Part shown: in pieces, positions 1 to 12,000 of the stretch
Layout of the letters: each line of letters starts with the position of its first letter
Numbering within the stretch: the first letter of the stretch is position 1
Assembly: GCA_900617975.1 (NCBI GenBank)
Contig: UZAE01000025.1
Location: forward strand, 1 to 55,040
DNA from: Rodentolepis nana
Taxonomy: Eukaryota > Platyhelminthes > Cestoda > Cyclophyllidea > Hymenolepididae
DNA length: 55,040 bases
Reading direction: 5' to 3'
Position numbers and translations under genes: made by a program
The notes under the pieces: model-generated
What the model was told of the DNA's origin: nothing
Database searches by the model: none
The model's input: only the letters and a program-made list of their open reading frames with translations

Positions 1-163
1 CATTTACCAACTCAAATTTCTATAAAAATGTATTTTACCTTATCGAAGTCCACTTGTTAATTAAATACGGTAAAATCATGGATATATTTTTCGTGACCTT
101 TATTGAACTCTTCAAGAATGATCCGTTACTAGATTATAAAATTTCATTGTTTTACTTCGATTA

Positions 164-225
164 ATAGACTTACCTCCACGTGGTGCACCTTGGGCAACGT
201 ATACTTATACGGCAAAAAAGTCTAT
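164..225 (+). ncRNA. HDV-like ribozyme fold, 5'-truncated
   Basis: P2 is ATAGACTT (164-171) with AAGTCTAT (218-225). P3 is ACC/GGT closing the loop TCCACGT. GGGCAAC follows the second P1 strand, P4 is CGTAT/ATACG with loop ACTT, and J4/2 is GGCAAAA with the catalytic-type C present (C213). The first P1 strand is missing, so this copy should not cleave. Confidence 0.65.
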
Positions 226-491
226 TGATCGGCAGTTGACTTCTGACTTCAAATTTCTATGGCCCGACTATTTTTCATATTCGACCCCTTTCACAGTACT
301 CATCTTACCTTTTTTATGCCTTTATGTCTATCTGTCTGTCTCTTTTACCTCTGTGAATCATTATTCTGTCTCCCATCTCGACTTTTTGTCACTTTGATGT
401 TCCTTCTCCTCTCTGTGAAGCCCCGAAGTCAGCTCCAGGGCTAATGATAACTATCAAAACGCCTGCCATTTGATATAAATAAATAAATAAA
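164..491 (+). mobile_element. Short ribozyme-headed retroposon, copy 1 (5' end missing)
   Basis: Repeat of about 330 bp that recurs at 2259, 34209 and 54827 on this strand and at 32280 on the other. It starts inside the structured head, because the first P1 strand is absent, and continues through a shared C/T-rich body. It ends in the conserved block GGCTAATGATAACTATCAAA, then GCCTGCCATTTG and AAAT-type repeats. It encodes no protein. The 3' block is shared with the LINE fragment at 18190-19215, so it was probably mobilised by that LINE's machinery. Confidence 0.8.
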
Positions 492-1555
492 CTTCGATTT
501 TCGTCGCATGAAGAAATCAATGGGGAGAATTAGACTAATTAAATTATTGTTTCATTTCAAATAATATTACTAAGTGTTGTAAACATTATTTAAGTTGCTA
601 TGTTATTCCCATTTTTCCTCTCACGGTTGTAAGATAAACAATTAACGGAAGTGGAACGGTCAAATATAGATTTGATTTATCGTTCAAGAAAGTGTTAGTC
701 TCACCCAGAAGTTCTAAATGGAATCATGACAATTTAATTATTGTGAAGAAAGATATGCGCCTTTTTAGGGAGCAAATGATTAGATTCTCGACCCCCCCCC
801 CTTCCCCACCTCCATCCATCGTTGGACCATTTTGTCATTTCTATTGTTCAGAAGCAGTCCCATGAATTAAATTGAAAGATTAATATGAGAGTTATTTGGT
901 AATACTATCATTATTGGCAATAGTGACAATGTTTAACTTCTTAAAGTATGGCGAAATGCTTGATTTCGACTTAATAAAAAGACTAAGTGTAGAGTAAAGC
1001 ATATTCAATCGCCTATTTCTGGTCTTCTTAGAGAATTTCTATGTCACATAACTAAGGAACTTATCTTCATACGGTGACAGCAGAATAACGTGTGTGATTT
1101 AGTTAGTTTACTCAATCGGTAGGCCACCACATATTTGTTAACATCGATATGTATTTCAAAGTTTACCACTTCTGAAAACCAGTTAGGCATGTTCATTCAC
1201 GCAGGGTAGATCCAGCACTTTCAGTCGTGTTAATTAACTGATCAGTTTAATGCCGCCTTGCCACCTTGTCCTGACCCCAAAGGCGTCATTTTTACGATCA
1301 CAACACTCGCACCCCCCCCCCCCCCCTCCACAACTAGGTAGTATCTTTGCACATGCGTACCTCTCTGGAAGGAGGGGGAGGGGAGGAGGGATTGTATGCG
1401 TGCGAGTGGACTAAGGGAGAGAAGAAATGGGGGGGGGGATGCCTTTGTGCTGTGATTGGCTAGGTGCCGACCAGTCAACTAGTGCCCGTCTCAAGCCGCA
1501 TGCAAACGCAGAGCGAAAAAAACGAGTGGGCATCAAAAAATCAGCCTCTACCAAC

Positions 1556-4500
1556 ATGCAAGTACCGCCAAGGAAATGCTCTATTTGGATTGTTTGGATC
1601 GCTTTATTCCTCTGTCTACTTCAAGTGGAATTTACTCAGTCCATCTCCTGGCTGTAAGTATCTTATCACTATCATCCTAACCTTTCTATACCAGCGCAGA
1701 ATTTCCTTAAACTTTATATTGCGATCTAAACCAAAAATTTTTTTAATAATCTTAAATGAAGCTACATTATGGGAAATATCAATTACATATTAACTTAATG
1801 CTTTTTAAACCCGACCTAAAAATCATATCCAAGACGTTTCCTTATTCCATAAAAACGCAGCAGGTGGTATTTTATCAACCCCTAAAACTCATGACTTATT
1901 GAAGATCTTGAAGCATTATCTGAAACTCAATTTGTACATTTACAAAGCCAAATAACATGAAATTGACATTAAAATTATCAAATTATTAATAAAAAATATC
2001 AGTAGCCTAATTATATTTTAAACTTGGTAAATTCTAGTGTGCACCCTCTTCTGAAATAAGACGAAATTGAAATCGGGAAAGTTTAATGCGAATGGAAGCA
2101 ACCTTTCACTTTAGAAAAAGACGGCATTTTTTTATCTATTTACCTTGAAAACGAATTTATAATAGAGCATTATAAATCTCAAGAAATGATTTTTAAGTTC
2201 ATGAAAGTACTTCCTACATCTGCACTTTTGCTCTCAGAACTATTACTTTTGATCCACCGGGGTGTGCGATAGACTTACCTCCACGTGGTGCACCCTGGGC
2301 AACGTATACTCATACGGTAAAAAAAGTCTATAAACCGGCAGTTGATTTCTGACTTCAAACTACCATCACCCCACTGTATGTCGTATTCGACTACTTTCAC
2401 AGTACTCACCTCACCTTTTTTCTACCTTTGATGTTCATTCCCTTTGTGAAGCCTGAAGTCAACCAAAGTCAACTGAAGTTAACTAACCATCAAAACGCCT
2501 GCCATTTAAAAAAAACTTTTAATCCACCTTTCGTCCCCAATTCACAATTTTAATAGAACTTTTGTTCAAATAAAGATATTGATTGGACTCATTTACAGTA
2601 AATTTCATAGTTCTCAGGTTTGCATATTTGACGTACTAAAAACTCATCCGTCATGACTTGGTCATACTTTTTATGGCAAGGAATAGAAAAATCCCTATTT
2701 AAAATTAACAAAATGAAGAGGCCATTTTGCATCCTAAGTATCATCCTATGACGACAAGGCAAGAACCACACTCTCCGTAATCTCAGGTCTATGTTTTGAG
2801 CGAAAGATTGTTAATTAAATGGGAACTGAATGGATGTCTGCTTGGTTTATTCAGTAGAAATTCTGTACAATTGTAAATACACTAATAATATTGAAAAATC
2901 GATAATTGTCTTGGAATCGAAATGAAAATACTTAGACGTTGAAAGAAATAGAAAAATAATTTAAACTCACTATTCTAATAAGAATAACGGTTAAAAGTAA
3001 GATCAGAATTAAAATGACTTCATTAGAATAGCGGATTTGCCTAGTTAACAGCGGCTTTCCTCTGTGAAATCAGGTAAAATGTATAGAAACGAAATCCATC
3101 GTGGAAAGATGATGCAAAAAAGACAAGAATTTTTAACCTTTGATCAAACCTTCTTACTCTTTGTCAATCATTAGTTAAAACAGCAGATAACCTAATTTCA
3201 CTTTATTGAATACAAAACTAAATCATTTAATCTTAGTATCGCCACAAATGATGCCCAAAATTTCTTGGGCAAAATTAAATATCACATTAAATACCACATA
3301 TAAAGTGAAAATTTTTGAAGCAATGACAATAAATTACATTTTTACTTTCATTTTGCTGTTATTTATAATTCCATATCCCCACGATTTCCTGCAACATGAA
3401 GTTTTAATCTTCACTCTTCAAACACGTAGTAAATGGCATAAGTTTCAGTAGCCACCCTTATTAATAAATTTGAGTCCAGCGATGTGAGAGCCTCCCAAAT
3501 TTGATGTAGAAGGGATCAGTCATAGACATTGAAAAGCCCAACGTCAGGAACACTGAGCACAAATCCGTTGCAGACTTATAACTACTGTGATCCAATAACA
3601 TTTATATGCTTCCTTGCGTTTACGATGGAGGAAACACCAGCTCATAAAAGGCCTTTGGGAATAATATAAAATTCACAGATGTAGGTAAAAGCACCGATTT
3701 GATTACTTGGAGAAAAAATGTGTTGCTTATGGCATCTAGTAAGTGTTTTCCTTGATTTGACCCAGACAGAATCATAAAATGGAGATGTAAGCAGACATCC
3801 AAATTACCTATTTATGAGGCCTTTGGCAGATTGATTCACGATTCATGACTAGGTGATTCTGGCAACAAGAAATAAAGTTTCAAATCATTCAAAGGTCACT
3901 TAGCACTCCTGTGTGGGGGTATCACTATGACTTTTAAATAGTAAAGAGAATTAAAGCTGAAAACATTTTATTTGTTTCCCTTTTTAGAGGTCTTCATCGC
4001 TATCCACGTTCGAAAGTGCTTGAAAAAGAACGCTTCACTCCGAACGAATGCTTCTATGCAAAATATCGTTATGGACTGGGTAAAAAGCAGTTGGAATTTT
4101 GTCATCATCCTGAAGGCAGCTTTGCAATGCACGCTGTCCTCAAGTCAGCTCAGGCAGTCACCTACTACTGTCCAGAGATATTCAAGGATAGACGTTGGAA
4201 TTGTTCGTCTGTGGAGCTCTTACCGAAAACTTCTCCTGATATTTCCAGAAGTAAGGCAAATTACAAAGATACTTTAGTTAAAATATGTAAGGCTATGAAG
4301 TAAATCCTAGTCTCGAGAACAAAGGATACCCTAGGTAAATGTTTACTTTCATCTTAATTTGGGGAATACTTGATCTCTATAATTAGTTAAAACAGTATAA
4401 CAACTTCTGACTCCGTGTTTTATTTTGGATAATAGTTCACCTTGAATAAAATTAAGTCATTAAAATAAAGGTCTTGACAAGAATATAATTTGGATTGTGG

Positions 4501-6813
4501 GCGTAAAGCCAATTCCGACTAAAGTTTAATTTGCGGCTGAGACCACTTCATACCATGAGATTATTAAGTGTCCGCGATTGGTGCTTAACTATCAAATATA
4601 TGCTGACTTTCAAGAGCATTTCAAGATGCAGTTCAGATTCTTCTGATTGCAGACGATAGCATACACCCAAATAGACCAATCGTGATAGATTTTAGGGTAT
4701 CTCTAACCGAGCAGTGGCTATCCAATGTCCATTGATACCATAAACCAAGGAGATTTCTTTATTCTAACGGCCAAGTTAGGGGGACAATCGCATAATGCTT
4801 TATATAACTTTAAGTTTTATATAAACAAGTAAAGATTAATGAATCATCCTGCCAATTAAAACTAACTCGGTATTATCAAGGACTCTAGAAAAGCATACCA
4901 AGAGAGATGGCTGAATGGTGGTTATAACACATATTAGAATACTAACGCTGAGATAGTGCGATAATGACTAAACCCAGTTGCCATTTAAAGCATATTAAAT
5001 TGAGAAATAAACGTGGTTAGGTTATTATCAAAAATAAAAAGTACAGCAGATACCGCTTTAAAATGTATAACCTTAATAGATAGGCTTTATGAAAATAATT
5101 TGCAATGTTCACTCAATAAGAATTATAACTTAATTACATAGTTATGATCATTAATGTGCTGATTTTGAGCAGAAATTTTTGTTTAACAGAAGATAAAAGA
5201 ACCAATTTAAATTAAATTATGCAACACAGTTTAACATTTATAAGGAGCATTTTATGTATCCTTTTTGGTTTTATTATTTTTTAAAAGATTTCGCACAGCT
5301 TGGAATAAATAAAAAATCATAGGGAGGGTGGGAGGTTAACTACTTTCCATCTGGATTGGCTAATTTTCGTTTTTATTAATTGGGAAAAAATAATGCAATA
5401 ATATGCATTTCGCAGTATATGCAGATTTTTTGTTATTGCAAATACAACAAACCTCGAATATTTTAACTCTGAAATAGGACTTGCTACACCTTCCTATGGG
5501 ACACGAGCTGCATAACGTTTACTAAATGATGGGTCACTCTCCAAAATTCAGAATTCAAAAGCATATTAATCAGTATTTTTACAATTTAGTCTTACAATAA
5601 TTGAGACGGCTAAATGACAATTCGAGATATTCGGTAGTTTTTAGTCTTAAGATACAACTAACTACAAATACCATTGTTTTTAAATTTCAAACAGCCACTC
5701 GAGAGAAAGCAGCGATGCACGCATTGGCCAGCGCGGCTCTAATGTTCGAGATCGGCAGACGGTGCGCAGAGAACAAAATCATGGATTGTGAATGTGGTCG
5801 CCTAGATAATTGGGACATACCTCTACAGCCAGCTGACATCGATGACCCTGGTCCAGTGGACCTCAAACAGTCACAGAATGTTCCCCTGCAGTATCATTGG
5901 GGTGGATGTTCAGACAACTTTGAGGCCGCGAAAACTTACACGCATGCCTTCCTGGGATTCCCCGCAGAAACCAGACCACAGAGAAGACAAATGCGCTACG
6001 TACTGCATCCATATGGACGATACAGTCGTGTTCCGAGACAAACAGTTAGGCAGATGAATAAAAAGAGGAACTCAAAGAAAAAGACCAAGAGACTGGTCAA
6101 CCTGCACAACTATAGAGCTGGAATGAAGGTAGTAAACTACATTCTACTAAATTCTATTTAAGTAGAATTAACATTTGCGGTTTTTGGTTATAGATAATTG
6201 AGGATTCTCAGAAGATCAGATGCAAATGTCAAGGTGTGAGTGGCAGCTGCGCCCATAAAATTTGCTTTCGACAACTCCTTCGCATTGATTCATCCCAACT
6301 TCAGGATATTATCCTACAACGCTATATGGTAGGCACATTTATAGTATACCATACTGAAAGGAAAATAAGTAAGATGCATAACGGTATATATTTTAGATGG
6401 CTCGTTATGTCTCAGTTGATTATGGAAGTCTCCTGATTGCAAAGGAGTATGAGTATGGCTCTTACACTCCACGGGTAATCCATTACAGTGAACTAGCATT
6501 CACTGAACATTCGCCTGACTTTTGTGAACCCGATGCTCAATTAGGTTCGGTTGGAACGAAGGGAAGGTATGTTACTGAAGGACAACTAATATAGTATTTA
6601 TTTAATGGTAAATATTTTTATTGCTACAGATTCTGCTCGACAAATGTAACGGAAAGAGCCCAATCAAACCACTGTCAAAACATGTGCTGCGGAAGAGGTC
6701 ACGTAACATTTGAGGAGACCAAATTTACCAATTGCAATTGTCGCATCACGAAAGATTTTCGAGTCATTTGTGACAAATGCCCCCAAGTAGTCACAAGAAA
6801 TATTTGTAAATGA
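1556..6813 (+). CDS. wnt11: Secreted Wnt ligand, Wnt11-like
   Basis: Six exons: 1556-1653, 3988-4250, 5695-6128, 6194-6328, 6397-6566 and 6630-6813. All introns are GT-AG, the phases agree, and the product is 427 aa. I chose the start at 1556 because it gives a classical signal peptide (residues 1-30), although an upstream in-frame ATG exists at 1427. Wnt hallmarks are DRRWNCSS (100-107), RCKCQGVSGSC (274-284, with Ser281 at the Porcupine acylation position), SPDFCE and CCGRG (386-390). The run RWNCSS-x-EL followed by TREKAA is typical of Wnt11. Oddities are a Lys/Arg-rich insert of about 25 residues before LVNLHNYRAG and KDF (408-410) where other Wnts have WCC. The protein would be lipidated in the ER, secreted and bound by Frizzled or Ror/Ryk receptors. 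Wnt11 relatives usually signal through beta-catenin-independent routes. The family is certain; the subfamily is likely. Confidence 0.9.
2259..2331 (+). ncRNA. HDV-like ribozyme fold, complete helices, catalytic C changed to T
   Basis: All helices can be drawn. P1 is GGGGTGT (2259-2265) with GCACCCT (2290-2296). P2 is ATAGACTT (2269-2276) with AAGTCTAT (2324-2331). P3 is ACC/GGT around L3 TCCACGT (2280-2286). GGGCAAC lies at 2297-2303 and P4 is CGTAT/ATACG. J4/2 reads GGTAAAA, so T2318 replaces the catalytic C, and activity is probably lost. Confidence 0.72.
2259..2513 (+). mobile_element. Short ribozyme-headed retroposon, copy 2, in Wnt intron 1
   Basis: Same family as copy 1, in sense orientation inside the first Wnt intron. 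It begins with GGGGTGTGC, which marks the element's true 5' end. The body is shortened in the C/T-rich middle, and the copy ends at GCCTGCCATTT followed by an A-rich tail. I see no clear target-site duplication. Confidence 0.8.
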
Positions 6814-8367
6814 GCGGATTAAATGAGACAATTTCTCTTAGAACAAAGCTATCCAAACTGTAAATACCTAATCATAACTGGCTCTCCTCAACCGAAACAC
6901 CTCTATTCCTATTCCGTTAGATATGCATGCGTGCTTCTGCATTTAAACAAGTGATTTTAGTTACGTTTCATCTTTATCAGAATACAAAATAACACTTAAT
7001 TTATAAATGCCTTAGTTAAGCATTCATTATAAATAGTAATTAAATGCAAAGCAATTACTCAATTTGAAATATTGACTAATATATTTTGAATAATTGATAT
7101 GATGGAATTTAGTACCAAAACAATAGAATGATCAAGCTGATGCCTTTCCATAACTGATTGGTGTCTTGTCCATTAGGGTTTTCCCAAAAAGGAAGGTACT
7201 AAATATGTAAAAATCGCCACGAATGCTGACAAGTCAGCCATTAATTTAGAGCATCCGGGCGCATGGTTAAAATAAAAATTAGATACGGGTACAGTTCAAC
7301 GACAACGCTTTCAGGTGTTGGATTCAAAGTATTAATTTTTTTATCCAGCAACGAATCAATCCTTCTACGTCACCAATCAAGACCCAAAATAGGCCTCCTG
7401 AAAACCGCATAGAGTTTGCAGAAGAAATCTGAACAATAAAGCTCCTCCATAAGAAATACTGATATCTACCACACAATTTTTGCAGTGTGTTAATAAGAAA
7501 GTTCGAGATTTCTTGCTTACTTTGCAGTGGGATATGGAAAGGTTAAAAATTCTCTACAAATTTCTACACCTGAGGGGATTACAAAGATGAAGAAAACTTA
7601 AAATCACTAATCGAAATGGTTCTTTATGATGAAATTAGTCAATTTGCTAAATGAATCTACCAATGTACAATGCAAAGTAAAATAATACAAAGGCATATTG
7701 AAAACGAAAGTAAATAATGAAGTAGTATCAATCGAACTGTGTGTTCAACGCTGTCTCACAATAACTTTAAAATTAAATAATAAGATAATTTCATCTGATA
7801 AAAACAGGCCAAAAAAGTTAGTAAAGACTTGTCATGCATTCCTAAAGAGGATTGATAACACCACAGAATCTTCCACCAAGCTGGGAAAAAGAAAAACAAT
7901 ACGTGATAAAAATAATAGAGCATGTCTACTGCATTGGTAAAAAAGCTATTCCACTTCCCGGATGATAAGATCCAGTCCTAGGAGGGAATCAGAAAACTGA
8001 CGCGGGTTATGATCTAGCAAGCACATTAAAATTAACGAAATCTGACCAAAGAAAGTGCGCTTTCACGTACGTTCAATTATATAAGCCTAAGACACATATT
8101 TTCACCAATTAAAGGTAAATTCCACTAAAATATAAAGGATGATCATCTATTTCATCAAAAAGCCCTGGTGTTTAGTCTTAACACATTAGAGAAAACTAAG
8201 AAAACAAAGGTGGATATGAGCTCAAAGGCCCTAAGTTAAAATGTATCTATTTACAAAACATGATTTTCTTATATTAAAAAATAGATATAAGATAAAATTC
8301 TGACCAAATACAATGTAATCGATTTATAAGAGAAATTATACATTATTTAGATAAACTCGATTGAATA
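6814..8367. other. Intergenic region between convergent Wnt and BOLA2 genes
   Basis: About 1.55 kb of AT-rich sequence holding the two 3' ends. No convincing coding exon was found. The ORF at 7698-7940 has no recognisable motif and an A-rich composition expected by chance. I saw no RNA gene or repeat. Confidence 0.6.
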
Positions 8368-8689
8368 TTAATTCTTAGAGGACCATTTTTCAGGAGTAAA
8401 CGTTGACAGCGATAGAGCGTGGATATTCAGCATTTCTTCTTTTAGTAGGTCGTTTACCATTCTAACAATAAAGAAAAAATACATTAAAATAACGTCATAC
8501 CTGTGCTGCTGAAGTAGAGTTTTACTCACAAATTGCTCTGATACAATTTCGACCTTTAACTTAAGACCACATCCGTCAGAGAAATCGGTTATTTTCTAAG
8601 AATAATAGTAAGAATTAAAATAATATTACCAAGTGCGTGGGATTAAGAAGTTGAAGGCGCTCACGAACGGAATCCTCAGTTGAAGGCAT
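8368..8689 (-). CDS. BOLA2: BolA-like protein 2, Fe-S cluster trafficking partner
   Basis: Three small exons on the minus strand: 8689-8630, 8595-8501 and 8461-8368. They are separated by introns of only 34 and 39 nt, with GT-AG ends and agreeing phases. The product is 82 aa, against about 86 in human BOLA2. It starts MPSTEDSVRERLQLLNPTHL and carries the BolA core LLQQHRMVNDLL followed by NIHALSLSTFTPEKW. The invariant His of the IHA motif and the loop Cys at about position 29 match the residues that bridge a [2Fe-2S] cluster with monothiol glutaredoxin (Grx3 type) in this family. The role is cytosolic Fe-S delivery and iron sensing. A strong pyrimidine tract and AG (ending at 8705) lie 15 nt upstream of the ATG. 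The start is set by that ATG and the normal family length. Confidence 0.88.
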
Positions 8690-9090
8690 CACGAGGTCGA
8701 AAATCTATCAAGAATAAAAAAACAAGGATTGAGTAGCTTTCATTCGGTGATAACTTTGCCCTTGACTGGTCATAAATATTATTATTTCATTGTCAGATGG
8801 CAACTTTCAATTTTAAAATAATTCCACACATATAAAGATTAAGTGTGCATTTTCTTAATTAATAATTGATTTAACACAAAATACATAATCCCTAATAATT
8901 TAGAGGTTCAAACTATTTTATTTAGCATGATAAAGATCTAGAACGTTTTCATTTTTTTCTAATATTATTCGATTTACTCTTTAATTATATATTATTTTCA
9001 TTGATGCAATTCACAGTGCCTTTGCCAAGTGCGCGATTCGATCTGTTTCTAGATGCGCTTGATATGTTTTTTTCGTCTTAAATTGCCAGA
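8690..9090. promoter_or_regulatory. Head-to-head intergenic region, probable shared promoter of BOLA2 and HDAC8
   Basis: Only 401 bp separate the two divergent start codons, so both promoters must lie here or overlap. Both sides have acceptor-like sequence just before the ATG: a long T-run plus GATAG for BOLA2 (ending at 8705) and TTGCCAG for HDAC8 (ending at 9089). These could be trans-splice or 5' UTR intron acceptors. No TATA element is certain. The shared-promoter role is inferred from spacing alone. Confidence 0.5.
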
Positions 9091-12000
9091 ATGCCATCTA
9101 TAGTCGGTATCGTTCACTCAAATGAACTGCTAAAACTCTCTAGTCTTTCTCCTAAATATGAAAATCGTTTTTCTTTGGTAATGGGTCTTATATTTGCCTA
9201 TGACTTAACCAAAAACCTCACTCGGATACCCCCGTTGGAAATGTGCTCGTCCAAAGAAATGAATTATTTAACTCTCTTTCATAGGTATAGTTTCTTACCT
9301 TATGCAACCTTTTCTTTATTGCATGCTTGTTTGTCTTTTTTAATTTCTTATAATATCAGTGAAGACTACGTTAACTTTCTACGACTTTTGGATGAATACT
9401 ATGAGTCGGACGATGAACCTAAAATCCCTGATGATATCTCCGAAGCTTTTGACGAATACGGCCTTAGTTATGATTGCCATGGCTTTAAAGGTGTATTCAG
9501 TTTTGCTCTTGCTGCAGTTAGAGGAACATTGGCGGCTGTTGACTGTCTGATCAATTCACAATGTCAGGTAAACTGTCTTAATCTTCTATCTTTTTGGTTT
9601 CACTTTATCAAATTTGTTATCGCTTATATTTCAGATTGCAATTAATTGGGCTGGAGGTTGGCATCACGCAAAGCGCTCCGAGGCGTCAGGGTTTTGCTAC
9701 CTCAATGATATCGTTCTAGGTATTCAACACCTTCTGTCTGCTCCTCAGTTCTCTTCTGGTCCCATCCTCTACATCGACCTGGATCTTCACCATGGAGATG
9801 GTGTCGAAGAGGCTTTCGCCTACTCTCCTCGAGTGATTACTTTCTCCGTTCATCATGGAGCCCCTGGCTTCTTTCCTGGTACTGGTGTGCCAGGTGGCAC
9901 GGGGGAATATTTTGTTGGAGCAAGAGGGGGTCGCTTCTCCTGTTTCAATCTTGCTTTGGGCAAGTTCCACTCATTTGTTAATTACTGTTTATATTTAAAA
10001 ATCGTGCAATTTTTACGCGATTCCAGTGAGGTGGGAGTAGTTTTGGACTAATCAAATTTTAGTTTCACCATTTTTTCCCAATAACCTTAATAATTTTTTG
10101 CTAAAGGTTTAGTCCAATGCTATTTTCCATATTGCAACTTACTCCTCCGAAGGCGTAACATCGCGTTCTTATAAGTTTGGGTGGATTTTATTCTTATAAT
10201 ATAAAAATGAGTCTATAAGTATACCTTTGATGAAAGCAAACTCGTCCTGTCTTTTGTTGAAAAAAGGCAAATGGGAATGGGCTGATCTAAGTCGGAGATC
10301 GTTGCTAATAGGATGATGGAAATGATGATTATCAAACTCATCCAGTTTTAATTTCCGTAATAAATGATCGGAATCAACTTGAACATATGTTTGTATTTTT
10401 TTTATTTGGTAAGTTTATTTTTATGCCTTTGGATTTCTATTTGGGCAATAATCATCTGAGTAATCGCCCCCTATAATTGATAAGTATATTTTATGCTGGA
10501 ACTGTACATTTTGATTTCTGAAGCTGAGGGAGCCAATGACGAGACCTGGTGGTCAGGAGTCGAGCCAATTCTTACTACTCTGCATGCCTCTCTCCACCCA
10601 CTTGCTGTTGTCATTCAGTGTGGAGCTGATGCCCTCTCCTCTGATCCCCATCGTACTTTCAACCTCTCTGCTTCCCTCAACGCTAATCAGCAGATGCAGT
10701 CAGGGTATGTTGCCGCCCTTCGTCTCGTACTGAGTTGGCATCTGCCAACGCTTATTTTGGGTGGTGGTGGGTACCATCTGGCAGATACTGCTCGACTTTG
10801 GCTCATGCTCACCTCTTTGGCTGTGTCTTCTGTGACTCATGAAGAGTAAGCTTATCTATTGGTACAATGTTACGTTTATTTTATGAGTTTGTTACTTTTC
10901 CATCTTATCCGCTATTCTTCCTATGTTAGGAATAACTGACTTTGGATAAAGTGGTAGACATTTAATTATGAATTGGGTCACGAGTTTGACACTTCCCAGT
11001 GCAGATTCAGTGAACTAAACGGCCAATCACACTGTTTAAACCTAATGAATTATGAGGGTTCCGTGGTACTATCTTCCAACTGTCAATGGGGGTTGAAAAA
11101 AACCCCGTCATAAGTATATTTTACACCATTAGTTCTATGAGTATGCTTTACAAATATACTTAATGCTATAGTTTGTGCCAAGTTTGTTTGAAGGTTCCAT
11201 GATCAGCTTATGTATTGCATTTTTATGGTGTTAAGGGAAGAGTAGCTTCCAATATTTTCGTCCTATTGAGCACGAGTTTTTTGTACTCAAATGCCGATTT
11301 GTGTCTCCTTTACTTGAAATGTTTTAGAATGAATACTTCTTAGTTATAATGCCTTGAAGTTTGCACTGGATGCCTATTTTCATGAACGAAGATTTGTGTT
11401 CATGTGTATGTCATAATTTGTTAAGGGAAAAAATGACAGTCAAAGAATACTTATTAGATGTCTGAAATATTTACTTTGGATAAACGGATATTCTATTTTA
11501 TTTTTGTACTAGTTAATCATTACTATCTTCTAGTTCTGATTTATGTTAGCGCAAAAATAACTGAAATTATAATTTTCTTTATAAATGTAAATTTAAATTC
11601 CTCTATATTTACAATTCTCTGATATCCAAAATATTTTAGCAAGGGGCCTTTATTTATCGTTTTAGTTAGCGTAAATATTCGATACAAACGAAAAATATCA
11701 TCAAGCATTTGGGAGTTAGATCAAATCCGATTTGTGCGTGTTAGTCTATTTGTTATAGTCTTGGTTGCTAATCAATTTCATTGGCATAGCGGTCAGTGAT
11801 AACATTTCCCTTGTCAGCGACTGAGAATATTGGGGCATACTTGCTGAGTGGTAAATCCGACTGTGCTGCTCCAAAAATTAATGGACTTTATGTAGTGCAT
11901 TTAATTTAGTTTTCACCAGTTTCTCTTGCCACTGTGGCTTCTATGTTGCAACCATATTGCAATAAAGTCCACTTTTCAATCATCTGTAGAATGAAAATTG

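Larger units (their letters stand above)
1..1555. other. Upstream region of the Wnt gene, no gene recognised
   Basis: AT-rich DNA with no supportable coding region. It contains one short retroposon copy (164-491) and several C or G homopolymer runs, including 15 C at 1312-1326. Short ORFs here are made by low-complexity tracts. The Wnt promoter and 5' UTR should lie in the last few hundred bases, but I see no certain TATA box or initiator. Confidence 0.6.

Noticed and set aside
1242..1478. Minus-strand ORF upstream of Wnt
   Set aside because: Its residues come from C/G homopolymers and it has no motif or conserved look.
1427..1555. N-terminal extension of the Wnt protein from an upstream in-frame ATG
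   Set aside because: It would bury the signal peptide; the ATG at 1556 gives a normal secretory start.
2259..2331. Hammerhead ribozyme as the explanation of the repeat head
   Set aside because: The conserved hammerhead core boxes are absent; helix order and the GGGCAAC and J4/2 features fit an HDV-like fold.
7698..7940. 80-residue ORF between Wnt and BOLA2
   Set aside because: Lys/Asn/Thr-rich text expected from AT-rich DNA; no motif or splice context.
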